A stretch of 64,000 nucleotides of DNA from Sinomonas atrocyanea. GTDB lineage: Bacteria; Actinomycetota; Actinomycetes; Actinomycetales; Micrococcaceae. Shown piece after piece: positions 43,207-53,024 of the stretch. The stretch spans positions 1 to 64,000 of the forward strand of contig NZ_JAUSRH010000009.1 in assembly GCF_030811715.1 (NCBI RefSeq). Direction: 5' to 3'. How positions within the stretch are numbered: the first letter of the stretch is position 1; every line of letters begins with the position of its first letter. The notes under the pieces are model-generated. The model saw only the letters and a list, made by a program, of their open reading frames with translations. It searched no databases and had not been told where the DNA came from. A program made the translations under genes and the position numbers.

Positions 43207-46160
43207 GCCCCGCATCCCAGAGCCACCGTCTCCCCGCCGAGAAGGCGCAGGGCGCGCGGATCGACCGCGAGAAGGCCCTGCGGTTCAGCGTGGACGGGAC
43301 CGAGTACACGGGCTTCGCCGGCGACACGGTCGCCTCCGCCCTGCTCGCCAACGGCGTCATCGAGACCGCCCCGTCCATGTACCTGGGCCGCCCGCGCGGC
43401 ATCCTCGCCGCCGGCGTCGAGGAGCCCAACGCCCTGCTCAAGGTCCTCCAGCGCGGCGCCGGCGGCGTCGACGAGTCGATGCTCCCCGCACCGATCGTCG
43501 AGCTCACCGACGGCCTGGCCGCCCAGTACCTCGCGGGCCTCGGGCAGCTCGACCCGCGCAAGGACGAGGCCGTCTACGACAAGAAGCACGTCCACACCGA
43601 CGTCCTCGTGGTCGGCGGCGGCCCCTCCGGCCTCGCCGCGGCCCGCGAGGCGGCCCGGACCGGCGCCCGCGTGATCCTGGTCGACGATCAGCCGGAGCTG
43701 GGCGGCTCGCTGCTCTCCGCCCCCGCCGAGACGGTCGACGCCGTCCCCGCGCCGGAGTGGGTCGCGGCGGCTGCCGCCGAGCTCGCCGCCGCGGACGAGG
43801 TGACCGTCCTGACCCGCACGAACGCGTTCGGCTCCTACGACTCGAACTACATCGTGGCCCTCGAGTCCCGCACCGACCACCTCGGCACCGACCGGGCCCG
43901 CGAGCTGGACGCCCAGGGCGTCTCGCGCCAGCGGCTGTGGCACATCCGCGCCGCCCAGGTCATCCTCGCGACCGGCGCCCACGAGCGCCCGATCGTGTTC
44001 GCGGACAACGACCGCCCGGGCATCATGCTCGCCTCGGCGGCCCGCACCTACCTCAACCGCTACGGCGTGCGCCCCGGCTCCTCGGCGGTGGTCTTCACGA
44101 CCAACGACTCCGCCTACGCCACGGCCCTCGACCTCGCCGCGGCGGGAGTGGCCGTCGGCGCCGTCGTCGACGCCCGCGCCGAGAAGACCGAGGCCGCGCT
44201 CGCGGCCGAGGCCGCCGGCGTCCGCGTCATCGCAGGCTCCGCGGTGAGCGGCACCGAGGCGGGTGGCGGCACCCGGCTGGGCGCCGTCGTCGTGCGCGGG
44301 CTCACCGCGGACGGTGAGCTGACCGGCGAGGGCGAGCGGATCGAGGCGGACCTCCTGGCCGTCTCGGGCGGCTGGAGCCCCGTGGTGCACCTGTTCAGCC
44401 AGCGGCAGGGCAAGCTGCGCTGGGACGAGGACCTCGCGGGCTTCGTGCCTGCCGGCACGGTCGAGGCGCAGCAGGTCGTCGGTTCTGCCCGTGGCTCCTA
44501 CGCCACGGCCGACGTGGTCTCCGAGGGTGCCCACGCTGGCGCCGTCGCGGCCTTCAACGCCGGCTTCATCACCGAGGCCGGCCAGCACGCCACCGCGGTC
44601 TCCTCCCACCCGGCCGTCGCCTCGGCCCCGACCCGCCAGCTCTGGCTCGTGCCGGGCGAGACGGGCAGCCCCGAGGACTGGAACACCCACTTCGTCGACT
44701 TCCAGCGCGACCAGACCGTGCACGACGTCCTCCGCGCGACCGGCGCCGGCATGCGCTCGGTCGAGCACATCAAGCGCTACACCTCGATCTCCACCGCCAA
44801 CGACCAGGGCAAGACCTCGGGCGTGAACGCGATCGGCGTGATCGCGGCGGCGCTGAAGGGCGACGGCGACGCGCCCGGCATCGGCCAGATCGGCACGACG
44901 ACGTTCCGGGCCCCCTACGCCCCCGTCGCGTTCGCCGCGATGGCGGGCCGCAAGCGCGGGGACCTGTTCGACCCCGAGCGGATCACCTCGATCCACCCGT
45001 GGCACGTCGAGCACGGCGCGAAGTTCGAGTTCGTGGGCCAGTGGCTGCGCCCGTGGTACTTCCCGCAGGGCGAGGAGACCATGGACGAGGCCGTGCTGCG
45101 CGAGTGCGCCGCGGTGCGCGAGTCCGTGGGCTTCATGGACGCGACCACCCTGGGCAAGATCGAGATCTGGGGCGCCGATTCGGGCGAGTTCCTCAACCGC
45201 ATCTACACGAACGCGTTCAAGAAGCTCGCCCCCGGGATGGGCCGCTACGGCGTCATGTGCGGCCCCGACGGCATGATCTTCGACGACGGTGTGACCCTCC
45301 GCCTCGATCAGGACCGCTACTTCATGACCACCACCACCGGCGGTGCCGCGAAGGTCCTCGACTGGCTCGAGGAGTGGCACCAGACCGAGTGGCCCGAGCT
45401 GGACGTGAACTTCACGTCGGTGACCGAGCAGTGGACCACGGTCGCCGTGGTCGGCCCGAAGTCCCGGGCGGTCATCGCCAAGGTGGCCCCGGAGCTCGAC
45501 GTCGACAACGACGCCTTCGGCTTCATGGCCTGGCGCGACACCGTCCTCGCCTCCGGCATCCCCGCCCGCGTGTGCCGCATCTCGTTCTCCGGCGAGCTCG
45601 CCTACGAGATCAACGTCGCCGCCTGGTACGGGCTGCAGGTGTGGGAGGACGTCGCCGAGGCCGGCGCCGAGTTCGACATCACCCCGTACGGCACCGAGAC
45701 CATGCACGTGCTCCGCGCCGAGAAGGGCTACCCGATCGTCGGCCAGGACACGGACGGCACCGTGACCCCGCAGGACGCCGGCATGGAGTGGATCGTCTCC
45801 AAGGCCAAGGACTTCGTCGGCAAGCGCTCCTACTCGCGCCTCGACACGGCGCGCGCGGACCGCAAGCACCTCGTGTCCCTGCTGCCGGTGGACCCGTCCT
45901 TCCGCCTCCCGGAGGGGACCCAGGTGGTCGAGCAGGGGATCGCCCTCAATCCCGCCTACGGGCCCGTGCCGATGCAGGGCCACGTCACGTCGAGCTACCA
46001 CTCGGCGGCGCTGGGGCGCTCCTTCGCCCTGGCCCTCATCAAGAACGGCCGCAACCGCATCGGCGAGACGCTCACCGCCGTCGCCGGCGACCGGCTCGTT
46101 GACGTCCTGGTCGGTGAGACCGTCCTCTTTGACCCCGAAGGGAAGCGCCGTGATGGCTGA
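43203..46160 (+). CDS. soxA: Sarcosine oxidase alpha subunit
   Basis: 985 residues from the GTG at 43203. An N-terminal ferredoxin-like segment ([24 protein letters not shown]) is followed by a NAD-binding Rossmann domain ([17 protein letters not shown] near 137) and a C-terminal aminomethyltransferase-type THF-binding domain (about 600-985). It channels the iminium product to THF, forming 5,10-methylene-THF. The ending overlaps the soxG start by 8 nt. Confidence 0.96.
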   Translation: MSPASQSHRLPAEKAQGARIDREKALRFSVDGTEYTGFAGDTVASALLANGVIETAPSMYLGRPRGILAAGVEEPNALLKVLQRGAGGVDESMLPAPIVELTDGLAAQYLAGLGQLDPRKDEAVYDKKHVHTDVLVVGGGPSGLAAAREAARTGARVILVDDQPELGGSLLSAPAETVDAVPAPEWVAAAAAELAAADEVTVLTRTNAFGSYDSNYIVALESRTDHLGTDRARELDAQGVSRQRLWHIRAAQVILATGAHERPIVFADNDRPGIMLASAARTYLNRYGVRPGSSAVVFTTNDSAYATALDLAAAGVAVGAVVDARAEKTEAALAAEAAGVRVIAGSAVSGTEAGGGTRLGAVVVRGLTADGELTGEGERIEADLLAVSGGWSPVVHLFSQRQGKLRWDEDLAGFVPAGTVEAQQVVGSARGSYATADVVSEGAHAGAVAAFNAGFITEAGQHATAVSSHPAVASAPTRQLWLVPGETGSPEDWNTHFVDFQRDQTVHDVLRATGAGMRSVEHIKRYTSISTANDQGKTSGVNAIGVIAAALKGDGDAPGIGQIGTTTFRAPYAPVAFAAMAGRKRGDLFDPERITSIHPWHVEHGAKFEFVGQWLRPWYFPQGEETMDEAVLRECAAVRESVGFMDATTLGKIEIWGADSGEFLNRIYTNAFKKLAPGMGRYGVMCGPDGMIFDDGVTLRLDQDRYFMTTTTGGAAKVLDWLEEWHQTEWPELDVNFTSVTEQWTTVAVVGPKSRAVIAKVAPELDVDNDAFGFMAWRDTVLASGIPARVCRISFSGELAYEINVAAWYGLQVWEDVAEAGAEFDITPYGTETMHVLRAEKGYPIVGQDTDGTVTPQDAGMEWIVSKAKDFVGKRSYSRLDTARADRKHLVSLLPVDPSFRLPEGTQVVEQGIALNPAYGPVPMQGHVTSSYHSAALGRSFALALIKNGRNRIGETLTAVAGDRLVDVLVGETVLFDPEGKRRDG

Positions 46161-46830
46161 GACGATTGCTGAAGTGACTGCCCCCGCCAAGACCGCCGGA
46201 GCGCCGGCCCTGCGCCGCAGCCCCGCGGCCCGCCTCGCCGGCGCGTTTGCCGCCGCGGCCGTCGCCGGGGACCGGGGCGTGGCCGTCCGTGAGGTCCCGT
46301 TCCTGACCCAGCTGGGCCTGCGCGTGGTGCCCGGCTCCGCGGGCGCCGCCGCCCTCGAGTCCGCGCTCGGCACCACCCTGCCCGCTGGGCACGGCGCCAC
46401 GAGCGCCGGCGCCGGGTACACGGTCCTGTGGATCGGGCCGGACGAGTTCCTCGCGGTGGCCGACGAGACCCCGACCTCCGCGGACGAGGACCGCGGGCCC
46501 GCCGAGGCCGCCCGGGTGGGCGCAGCCCTCGGCGGGGCCGGCGCGCGGACCCCGGGCGCCGTCGTCGACCTCTCCGCCAACCGGACCACGTTCGAGCTCA
46601 CCGGCCCGAGCGCCCGCGCGGTCCTCGAGAAGGGCGTCTCGTTCGACCTGCACCCGCGGCACTTCGCCGCCGGCACGGCCGTCGCGACGGTCCTGGACCA
46701 CGTGCCCGTCCTCGTGTGGAAGACGGGGGAGGAGGCGTACCGCGTCCTGGCGCGCGCATCCTTCGCCGACCACGTGGGGCGCTGGCTCATCGACGCGATG
46801 CGCGAGTACACCGTGCCGGAGGTGCGGTAG
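46153..46830 (+). CDS. soxG: Sarcosine oxidase gamma subunit
   Basis: 225 residues. Gamma-type features include a WIGPDEFL motif near 95 and a [24 protein letters not shown] segment, followed by the FDLHPRHF stretch. This subunit has no cofactor and helps build the heterotetramer. The N-terminal 40 residues are Ala-rich and longer than usual. The alternative start GTG at 46150 is one codon upstream. Confidence 0.9.
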   Translation: MAETIAEVTAPAKTAGAPALRRSPAARLAGAFAAAAVAGDRGVAVREVPFLTQLGLRVVPGSAGAAALESALGTTLPAGHGATSAGAGYTVLWIGPDEFLAVADETPTSADEDRGPAEAARVGAALGGAGARTPGAVVDLSANRTTFELTGPSARAVLEKGVSFDLHPRHFAAGTAVATVLDHVPVLVWKTGEEAYRVLARASFADHVGRWLIDAMREYTVPEVR

Positions 46831-46833
46831 CCG

Positions 46834-47715
46834 ATGGCTGGCGTGGCGCGCGAGTACGTCCTGACGCTCGACTGCGCCGAGGGACCCGGGATCGTCTACG
46901 CGGTCTCCGGGTTCCTCGCCGAGCGCGGGTGCGACATCGTTGACATCAAGCAGTTCGGGGACCGCCGCGGGGGCCACTTCTTCATGCGGGTGCACTTCGA
47001 GGCGCCCGCCGGCAGCGGCACCGACGGCGCGGACGACGACGGCGACCGCCTCCGCGCGGAGTTCGCCCCGGTCGCGGCGCGGTTCGGCATGGAATGGAGG
47101 CTGCGCCCGGCGGGCGAGCGGACGCGCGTGCTGCTCATGGTCTCCAAGTTCGGCCACTGCCTCAACGACCTGCTCTTCAGGGCGCGGGTCGGCGAGCTGC
47201 CGATCGACATCGTGGCGGTCGTCTCCAACCACGAGGACCACCGCGGGCTCGTCGAATGGCACGGCATCCCCTACCACCACATCCCGGTGACCAAGGAGAC
47301 CAAGCCCGAGGCCGAGGCCAAGCTCCTGGCGCTCGTGGACGCGTACGCGGTGGAGCTCGTGGTGCTCGCGCGCTACATGCAGGTCCTCTCGGACCAGCTC
47401 GCCACCAAGATGGCGGGACGGGTGATCAACATCCACCACTCGTTCCTGCCCTCGTTCAAGGGCGCCAAGCCCTACCACCAGGCGTGGGAGCGCGGGGTCA
47501 AGACCGTGGGGGCCACCGCCCACTACGTCAACGCAGAGCTGGACGAGGGGCCGATCATCGCCCAGCAGGTCATCGAGGTGGACCACACCCACGCGCCCGA
47601 GGACCTCGTGGCGGTGGGCCGCGACGCCGAGTGCAAGGCCCTCTCCAACGCGGTGCGCTGGCACTGCGAGGGGCGCGTGATCCTCAACGGCAGCCGCACG
47701 GTGGTGCTGCGGTAG
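46834..47715 (+). CDS. purU: Formyltetrahydrofolate deformylase
   Basis: 293 residues. N-terminal ACT domain (about 8-85: LDCAEGPGIVYAVSGFL) and C-terminal formyltransferase-like hydrolase domain (about 103-290) with NHEDHR, IPYHHIPV and the catalytic-type block NIHHSFLPSFKGAKPYHQA. It hydrolyses 10-formyl-THF to formate and THF. In this operon it regenerates the THF consumed by SoxA when sarcosine flux is high. The start follows soxG by 3 nt. Confidence 0.95.
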   Translation: MAGVAREYVLTLDCAEGPGIVYAVSGFLAERGCDIVDIKQFGDRRGGHFFMRVHFEAPAGSGTDGADDDGDRLRAEFAPVAARFGMEWRLRPAGERTRVLLMVSKFGHCLNDLLFRARVGELPIDIVAVVSNHEDHRGLVEWHGIPYHHIPVTKETKPEAEAKLLALVDAYAVELVVLARYMQVLSDQLATKMAGRVINIHHSFLPSFKGAKPYHQAWERGVKTVGATAHYVNAELDEGPIIAQQVIEVDHTHAPEDLVAVGRDAECKALSNAVRWHCEGRVILNGSRTVVLR

Positions 47716-47729
47716 CCGCGGAACCCGGC

Positions 47730-47788
47730 GAAGGTCACGTCCCGGAGGCGTCCGTCCTGGCGACGGCGTCCCCCGGGACGTGGCCTTC
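47730..47788. terminator. Bidirectional terminator purU / EamA gene
   Basis: A 16-bp stem with one G-T pair (47730-47745 with 47773-47788) and an inner loop with its own pairing. It overlaps the last codons of the convergent EamA gene. Confidence 0.75.
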
Positions 47789-48670
47789 TGCCGTGCGTCC
47801 CCTCCGCAGGCCCAGGTAGCTGCCCGCGAGCACCAGCAGGCCGCCGAAGAAGAGCGCTGGCGTGAGCGGCTCCGCGTCGAGCAGCGAGGAGACGATGACC
47901 GCCGGGATGGGGACGAACAGGAACTGGTAGGAGGTCGCCGAGGCGCTCCAGCGCCGCAGCACATACAGGAACGCGGCGAAGAGGATGAGGGTCGAGACGA
48001 CGAGGAAGCCGAAGGCCGCAAACGTCTCCCCGCGCGCGGGCACGCCCCAGCGCTCGCCGGCCAGGGGCGAGGCGACGGCCAGGGCCGCCGCTCCCACCGC
48101 CATCCCCACCGCGTTGAGCGGGGCGCCGGGAACCGGCGGGAAGACCTTGACGACGACGGCCCCTGCACCGATGGACACCGCGGCTGCGGCCATGCCCGCG
48201 ATGCCCAGGAGCGAGGAGGCGGAGAACGCCGTCGTGCCCGCCCCGCTGACCACCCCGATGCCCGCGACGGCCACGAGGGTGCCTGCGAACCGGCGCCAGC
48301 TGAAGGCCTCGACCCCGGCGCCGGCCGCGATCAGCAGCGTGGCCAGGGGCACCGAGGCGAGCACGATCTGGGCGAGGCCCGCGTGGACCTCGCGGAGCGC
48401 CTCGTAGATGAAGCCGTAGGCCAGGCCGAAGTTGAGCAGTCCGTACAGGAGGGCCCCGGCCAGGGCCCTGCCGCGCGGCCAGGGCTTCCGGCCCACGGCA
48501 GCGACGGCGGCGAAGACGAGGGCCGCGACGGCGAAGCGGACCGCCGCCCCGAACAGCGGGTCGAGCTCGCGGTTGCTGTAGCGGATCGCGACCGCGTTGC
48601 CGCCCGTGACGACCACGGCCGCGATGAACACGACCACCGTGCGCACGTCCCGGCCGCCTGCAGCGCTCAC
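47735..48670 (-). CDS. EamA/DMT-family transporter
   Basis: 311 residues, ten transmembrane helices in two EamA repeats (about 8-145 and 160-290). Opening AAVVVTGGNAVAIRYSNRELDP is typical of the drug/metabolite exporters. Substrate unknown. GTG start. It is convergent with purU. Downstream of the flavodoxin-like gene on the same strand, with a 33-nt gap. Confidence 0.85.
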   Translation of the reverse strand: MSAAGGRDVRTVVVFIAAVVVTGGNAVAIRYSNRELDPLFGAAVRFAVAALVFAAVAAVGRKPWPRGRALAGALLYGLLNFGLAYGFIYEALREVHAGLAQIVLASVPLATLLIAAGAGVEAFSWRRFAGTLVAVAGIGVVSGAGTTAFSASSLLGIAGMAAAAVSIGAGAVVVKVFPPVPGAPLNAVGMAVGAAALAVASPLAGERWGVPARGETFAAFGFLVVSTLILFAAFLYVLRRWSASATSYQFLFVPIPAVIVSSLLDAEPLTPALFFGGLLVLAGSYLGLRRGRTAEGHVPGDAVARTDASGT

Positions 48671-48703
48671 CCCCTCAGTGTGCGCCTGCGGCCGCGTCCC
48701 CGG

Positions 48704-49459
48704 CTATCCGCGGTACTCGGGGTTGGGGTGGTCGGGGTTGGAGAGGTCCCAGTTCGCGACCACGTTCCCGTGCGCGGGGATCCCACCGGCGTCCTTGATC
48801 CGCCGAGCCGTGTGCAGCATGTTCCACGCGGCGAAGACCGCATTGCGGGTGGTCCAGTGGTTGCGCGCGCCCCGGTTGTCGTCGAGGTAGGACGGCCCGG
48901 GCCCAGCCTCGCCGTTCCAGTAGGCGTCCGCCTGGGGCGGGACGGTGAAGCCGATGTGGCTGAGCGCGTACAGCAGCTGCGCGGCGCAGTGCTTCCCGCC
49001 GTCCTCGTTGCCGGTGACGATCACGCCGCCGACCTTCCCGTAGTACGCCCACTGGCCTCGCTCGTTGGCCTCGCCCGAGTAGCCGTAGAGCCGCTCGACC
49101 ACCTTCCGCGTCACCGAGGACTGGTCGCCGAGCCACGTCGGCGTCGCGAGGACCACGATGTCCGCCGGCTGGATGAGCGAGCGGTACAGGTCCGGGAACG
49201 CATCGGTCTCCCACCCGTGCTCGCGCATGTCCGGATAGACGCCCGGCGGGATGTCGTGGTCCACCGCCCGGATCTCGTCCACCCGCGCGCCGACGCCCTC
49301 GAGGACGTGCCTGCTCACGGCGATGAGGCCGTCGGTGTGGCTCTGCTCGGGGCTGCGCTTGAGCGTGCCGTTGAGGTAGACGGCGCGCAGGTCCGAGAAG
49401 TCGGCGGTGCTCGCCGCGATCTCGGCGTCGATGAACGCCTGGACTGATTCCGGCAGCAT
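48704..49459 (-). CDS. Flavodoxin-fold NAD(P)H-dependent oxidoreductase
   Basis: 251 residues. Typical flavodoxin/FMN-reductase layout: LNGTLKRSPEQSHTDGLI phosphate-binding loop near 29-46, VVLATPTWLGDQSS near 102-115 and a GGVIVTGNEDGG segment near 144-155. It probably binds FMN and reduces quinones or other acceptors. Partners are not evident. It sits at the head of a short same-strand pair with the EamA gene. Confidence 0.85.
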   Translation of the reverse strand: MLPESVQAFIDAEIAASTADFSDLRAVYLNGTLKRSPEQSHTDGLIAVSRHVLEGVGARVDEIRAVDHDIPPGVYPDMREHGWETDAFPDLYRSLIQPADIVVLATPTWLGDQSSVTRKVVERLYGYSGEANERGQWAYYGKVGGVIVTGNEDGGKHCAAQLLYALSHIGFTVPPQADAYWNGEAGPGPSYLDDNRGARNHWTTRNAVFAAWNMLHTARRIKDAGGIPAHGNVVANWDLSNPDHPNPEYRG

Positions 49460-49547
49460 GGGCCGACTCCTTCCGCGCAGGGTCCCTCCCCAGCCACGAT
49501 GCTAGGCGCGGGATCCGCGGGAGGGGAGGGGCGGCGTCGTGCGCGGT

Positions 49548-50837
49548 TCAGGCCCGCCGCGGCGAGGTGCCCCGGGTGCGGATCGCGAGGAAGCCCGAGG
49601 CCGCCATCACCACGAGCGCGCCCAGGACGAGCGCGAGCGGCGCCTGCCAGTTGCCCGCCGCCTCGTGGAGGCCGCCCATGATGATGGGCCCGGTCGAGGC
49701 GACCGCGTAGCCAACCGACTGGATGAGCGCCGTCATCCGCCGGTTCTCGTCGAGGGAGCGGGCCCGGTTGATGACCACGGTGAACACGACCGTGAACGTC
49801 CCGCCCTGGGCGATCCCGCCCAGCACTCCCCACAGGACCCACAGGCCGGGCGCCACGAGGAGCCCGGCGGGGAGCACGACCCAGCAGGCGGCCACGAGGG
49901 CGAACAGGCGCATCGGTCCCCACCCGAACAGGTGGGCCAGGGCCGGGACGAGCAGGGGCCCCGCGATGGCGAACACCTGCAGGAGGCTCGCGCCGAGGCC
50001 GGCCGCGGACGGGGTCATCCCCTGGGTCTGGACGAGATAGCTGGGCAGCCACAGGGTCATGGCGTAGTAGCCCACGTTGTGCAGGGCGAAGGTGACCGTG
50101 AACAGCCACATCATGCGCCGGTTGGCGGGGCTGATGCCGGGCGTCGGGGCGATGGGCAGCGGGCCGGTCTCGGTTCCGGGCTGTGCCTGGGCCGCCTTGA
50201 GCTCCGCTCGGCGCCGCACGGCGTCCTTGGCGAGGCGGCCGGGGAAGTCGGAGTCGGACCAGCGGGGGCCGTCCTTGCCCGGGGGGAAGACGAAGAACCA
50301 GGCGCCCGCCGCGATCGCCGTGAGGCCGAGCCAGGACACGAGCGAGCCCTGCCAGCCGATCGCCGCGGCGAGGGGAGCGGTGAGCGCGGACGCGAGCGTG
50401 GTGCCGACGTTCACGGCCGCGGTCGTGACCCCGGTCATGAGTGCGGCGCGGAGGGGGAAGTCCCGCCCCACGAGCAGCGGTGTGGCCACGTTGACGATCG
50501 TCATCGCCACGCCGATCACCACGGTGCCGACCAGCGCCCCGGGTGCGCCGCCGAACGAGCGGATCGCGACGCCCGCCGCCAGGCCGCCGAAGAAGTACAG
50601 GACCGCGTGGTTGATGCCGATCCTGCCCATGAGCCAGGCCGCGGCCGGGGTCACGAGCCCGAAGCACAGCACCGGGATCGAGGCGAGGAGACCCACGACG
50701 GCGGAGCTGAGGCCCGTGTCGCGCTGGATGTCGCCGAGCACCGGGCCGAGGGCGACGACGGGGGCCCGGGAGTTGAGGGACATGAGGCCGACGGCGATCA
50801 GTGCCAGCGCCGCGGTGCGGCTGATCCGGCGGGTCAC
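49548..50837 (-). CDS. CynX/NimT-type MFS transporter
   Basis: 429 residues from the GTG at 50837, with an AAAGGA ribosome site. Twelve helices with the cyanate/nitroimidazole transporter features: LMSLNSRAPVVALGPVL in helix 1 and VTPAAAWLMGRIG in the loop-2/3 position. Members export or import small anions and drugs; the substrate is unknown. The open frame runs to an ATG at 50936, but that extension is Pro/Arg-rich and has no ribosome site. Divergent from the iol operon. Confidence 0.85.
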   Translation of the reverse strand: MTRRISRTAALALIAVGLMSLNSRAPVVALGPVLGDIQRDTGLSSAVVGLLASIPVLCFGLVTPAAAWLMGRIGINHAVLYFFGGLAAGVAIRSFGGAPGALVGTVVIGVAMTIVNVATPLLVGRDFPLRAALMTGVTTAAVNVGTTLASALTAPLAAAIGWQGSLVSWLGLTAIAAGAWFFVFPPGKDGPRWSDSDFPGRLAKDAVRRRAELKAAQAQPGTETGPLPIAPTPGISPANRRMMWLFTVTFALHNVGYYAMTLWLPSYLVQTQGMTPSAAGLGASLLQVFAIAGPLLVPALAHLFGWGPMRLFALVAACWVVLPAGLLVAPGLWVLWGVLGGIAQGGTFTVVFTVVINRARSLDENRRMTALIQSVGYAVASTGPIIMGGLHEAAGNWQAPLALVLGALVVMAASGFLAIRTRGTSPRRA

Positions 50838-50953
50838 GGGTGGTCCTTTCGGCAGGGGAGGGAGCCTTCCCACCTTCTCACGGCGTGGTCCTGGCCCCCG
50901 CAGTGGCGTCCGGGGCGCACCAACCGGGGAGTTCACCCATCGTCAAGGAGCAC

Positions 50954-51003
50954 GACAATTGTCAGCACAAACTTTTGACAGGACATTTGGCGTGTAGCAG
51001 AGT
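50954..51003 (+). promoter_or_regulatory. iol operon promoter with GntR-type motif
   Basis: A perfect palindrome GACAATTGTC (50954-50963) is followed by TTTGACAGGACA (50974-50985), which contains a TTGACA -35. A weak CAGAGT -10 lies 17 nt on (50998-51003). The TTTGACARGACA word recurs upstream of the gntR gene at 61.3 kb. Repression by occluding the -35 is inferred. Confidence 0.6.
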
Positions 51004-51075
51004 TGGTCCTGTGGCCGATGCCACAGGCAGCGAAGCCGGCCCGCCGTCCGGGCGCAGGAGGAAAGGCACCGCGAA

Positions 51076-52065
51076 GTGACCTACGACGTTCTCACGATGG
51101 GGCGCATCAGCGTCGACATCTATCCCCATGACATCGGCGTCGGCCTGGCGGACGTGACGAGCTTCGGCAAGTACCTGGGCGGCTCGCCGTCGAACGTCGC
51201 CGTCGCCGCCGCCCGCCACGGCCGCGCCACCGCCGTCGTGACCCGCACCGGCGACGACCCCTTCGGCGAGTACCTGCACCGCGAGCTGGCCAAGTTCGGC
51301 GTGGATGACCGCTTCGTCACCCCGGTGGCCGGCCTGCAGACCCCGGCGACGTTCTGCGCGATCATGCCGGCCACGCACGAGTTCCCGCTCTACTTCTACG
51401 GCCGCTTCCCCACGGCCCCGGACCTGCAGATCAGCCCCGAGGAGCTCGACCTCGACGCGATCCGGGAGGCGAGGATCTTCTGGTCCACCGTGACCGGGCT
51501 GTGCCAGGAGCCCAGCCGCTCGGCGCACATCGCCGCCCACGAGGCCCGCCCCCGCGCGGCGCTCGCGGAGGGCCAGTCCACGGTCCTCGACCTCGACTAC
51601 CGCCCGATGTTCTGGGATTCCGAGGACGCCGCCCGCGAGCAGGTCGCCAGGGTCCTGCCGCACGTGACAGTCGCGATCGGCAACGAGGAGGAGTGCGCAG
51701 TCGCCGTCGGCCACGGCACCCCGGACGAGCAGGCCGACCGCCTCCTCGCCGCGGGCGTGGAGATCGCCGTGGTCAAGCTCGGCCCGGAGGGCGTCATGGC
51801 CAAGACCCGTGACCAGCGAGTGGTCTCCGCCCCCGTGCCCGTCGAGACGCTCAACGGCCTCGGGGCCGGCGACGCGTTCGGTGGGGCGTTCTGCCACGGA
51901 CTCCTGGCCGGGTGGCCGCTGGCCCAGGTCCTCGACTACGCGAACGCCGCCGGCGCGATCGTCGCCTCGCGCCTCTCGTGCGCCGACGCGATGCCGACGC
52001 CGGCCGAGGTCACCTCGCTGCTGGCCGAACGCGGCCGGCTCGTCCCCGAGGCGGTGGCCCAGTGA
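51076..52065 (+). CDS. iolC: 5-dehydro-2-deoxygluconokinase
   Basis: 329 residues, PfkB kinase. N-terminal MGRISVDIYP and GGSPSNVAVAAARHG motifs, and the C-terminal GAGDAFGGAF anion-hole block with the catalytic-base Asp near 267. Phosphorylates 5-dehydro-2-deoxy-D-gluconate in inositol catabolism. First gene of the + strand iol operon. It overlaps the next gene by four bases (GTGA). The AGGAGG lies 14 nt before the GTG. Confidence 0.94.
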   Translation: MTYDVLTMGRISVDIYPHDIGVGLADVTSFGKYLGGSPSNVAVAAARHGRATAVVTRTGDDPFGEYLHRELAKFGVDDRFVTPVAGLQTPATFCAIMPATHEFPLYFYGRFPTAPDLQISPEELDLDAIREARIFWSTVTGLCQEPSRSAHIAAHEARPRAALAEGQSTVLDLDYRPMFWDSEDAAREQVARVLPHVTVAIGNEEECAVAVGHGTPDEQADRLLAAGVEIAVVKLGPEGVMAKTRDQRVVSAPVPVETLNGLGAGDAFGGAFCHGLLAGWPLAQVLDYANAAGAIVASRLSCADAMPTPAEVTSLLAERGRLVPEAVAQ

Positions 52066-53024
52066 GCGCCGCGACCGAGACGAACGCCGCGTCACCCCTG
52101 CGGGACGCGCACGACGACGACCCCCGCCGCTACGAGCACCTCACCAAGGTCCGGCTCGAGGACCCGCAGGCGATCGCCCGGGCGGCCAGGGCCCGCCGCC
52201 GCCACCCCGGCGCGGTGCTCGGGAAGCAGAACTTCATCGTCGCCGCCGACCACCCCGCCCGCGGGGCCCTCGCCGCGCAGGGCCGGCCCGAGGCCATGGC
52301 CGACCGGCGCGAGCTGCTGGACCGGCTCCAGATCGCCCTGGCCAACCCGGCGGTCGACGGCGTGCTCGCGAGCCCGGACATCATGGACGACCTCCTGCTC
52401 CTGGGCGCGCTCGAGGGCAAGCTCGTCTTCGGCTCGATGAACCGCGGCGGTCTGACGGGGTTCGTCAACGAGCTCGACGACCGCTTCACCGGCCACACCG
52501 CCGAGGCCCTCGCCGCGCTCGGCGCGGACGGCGGCAAGATGCTGACCCGGATCGCGCTCGGCGACCCGGCGACGGCCTCGATCCTCGAGAACACCGCGAG
52601 GGCGATCGACTCGCTCGCGGCGCACGGCCTGATCGCGATGGTCGAGCCCTTCCTGTCGGGCTGGGTCGACGGCAAGGTCGTCAACGACCTCTCCCCGGAG
52701 GCCGTGATCAAGTCGGTCGCCATCGCCGAGGGCCTCGGTTCCACGAGCGCGTATACGTGGATGAAGCTGCCCGTCGTGGCGGACATGGAGCGCGTCATGG
52801 CGGCGACGACCATGCCCACGGTGCTCCTGGGCGGTGACCCGGCAGGGCACCAGGACGAGGTGTTCGCCTCGTGGGGCCGCGCGCTCGCTCTGCCCGGCGT
52901 TCAGGGCCTGACCGTGGGGCGGACCCTGCTCTACCCGGCGGACGGCGACGTGGCCGGGGCCGTCGCGGCCGCGGCGTCGCTGCTGCACACCGAAGAGATC
53001 AAGCCGAAGGAGGCCTCCCAGTGA
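52062..53024 (+). CDS. Cgl0159-type (beta/alpha)8 aldolase-like protein
   Basis: 320 residues. A class-I aldolase-type barrel of the Cgl0159 group that lies beside iolC in actinobacterial iol clusters. FIVAADHPARGAL near 49-61, LVFGSMNRGGLTG and the KLPVV strand with a lysine near 232 are compatible with Schiff-base chemistry. It probably replaces IolJ, splitting DKGP into dihydroxyacetone phosphate and malonate semialdehyde; that role is inferred from position. Both ends overlap its neighbours by four bases. Confidence 0.8.
   Translation: MSAATETNAASPLRDAHDDDPRRYEHLTKVRLEDPQAIARAARARRRHPGAVLGKQNFIVAADHPARGALAAQGRPEAMADRRELLDRLQIALANPAVDGVLASPDIMDDLLLLGALEGKLVFGSMNRGGLTGFVNELDDRFTGHTAEALAALGADGGKMLTRIALGDPATASILENTARAIDSLAAHGLIAMVEPFLSGWVDGKVVNDLSPEAVIKSVAIAEGLGSTSAYTWMKLPVVADMERVMAATTMPTVLLGGDPAGHQDEVFASWGRALALPGVQGLTVGRTLLYPADGDVAGAVAAAASLLHTEEIKPKEASQ

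Noticed and set aside
43146-46811. Open frame of about 1220 codons antisense to soxA/soxG
   Set aside because: Same GC artefact; low-complexity translation, and the sense strand is a complete sarcosine oxidase operon.
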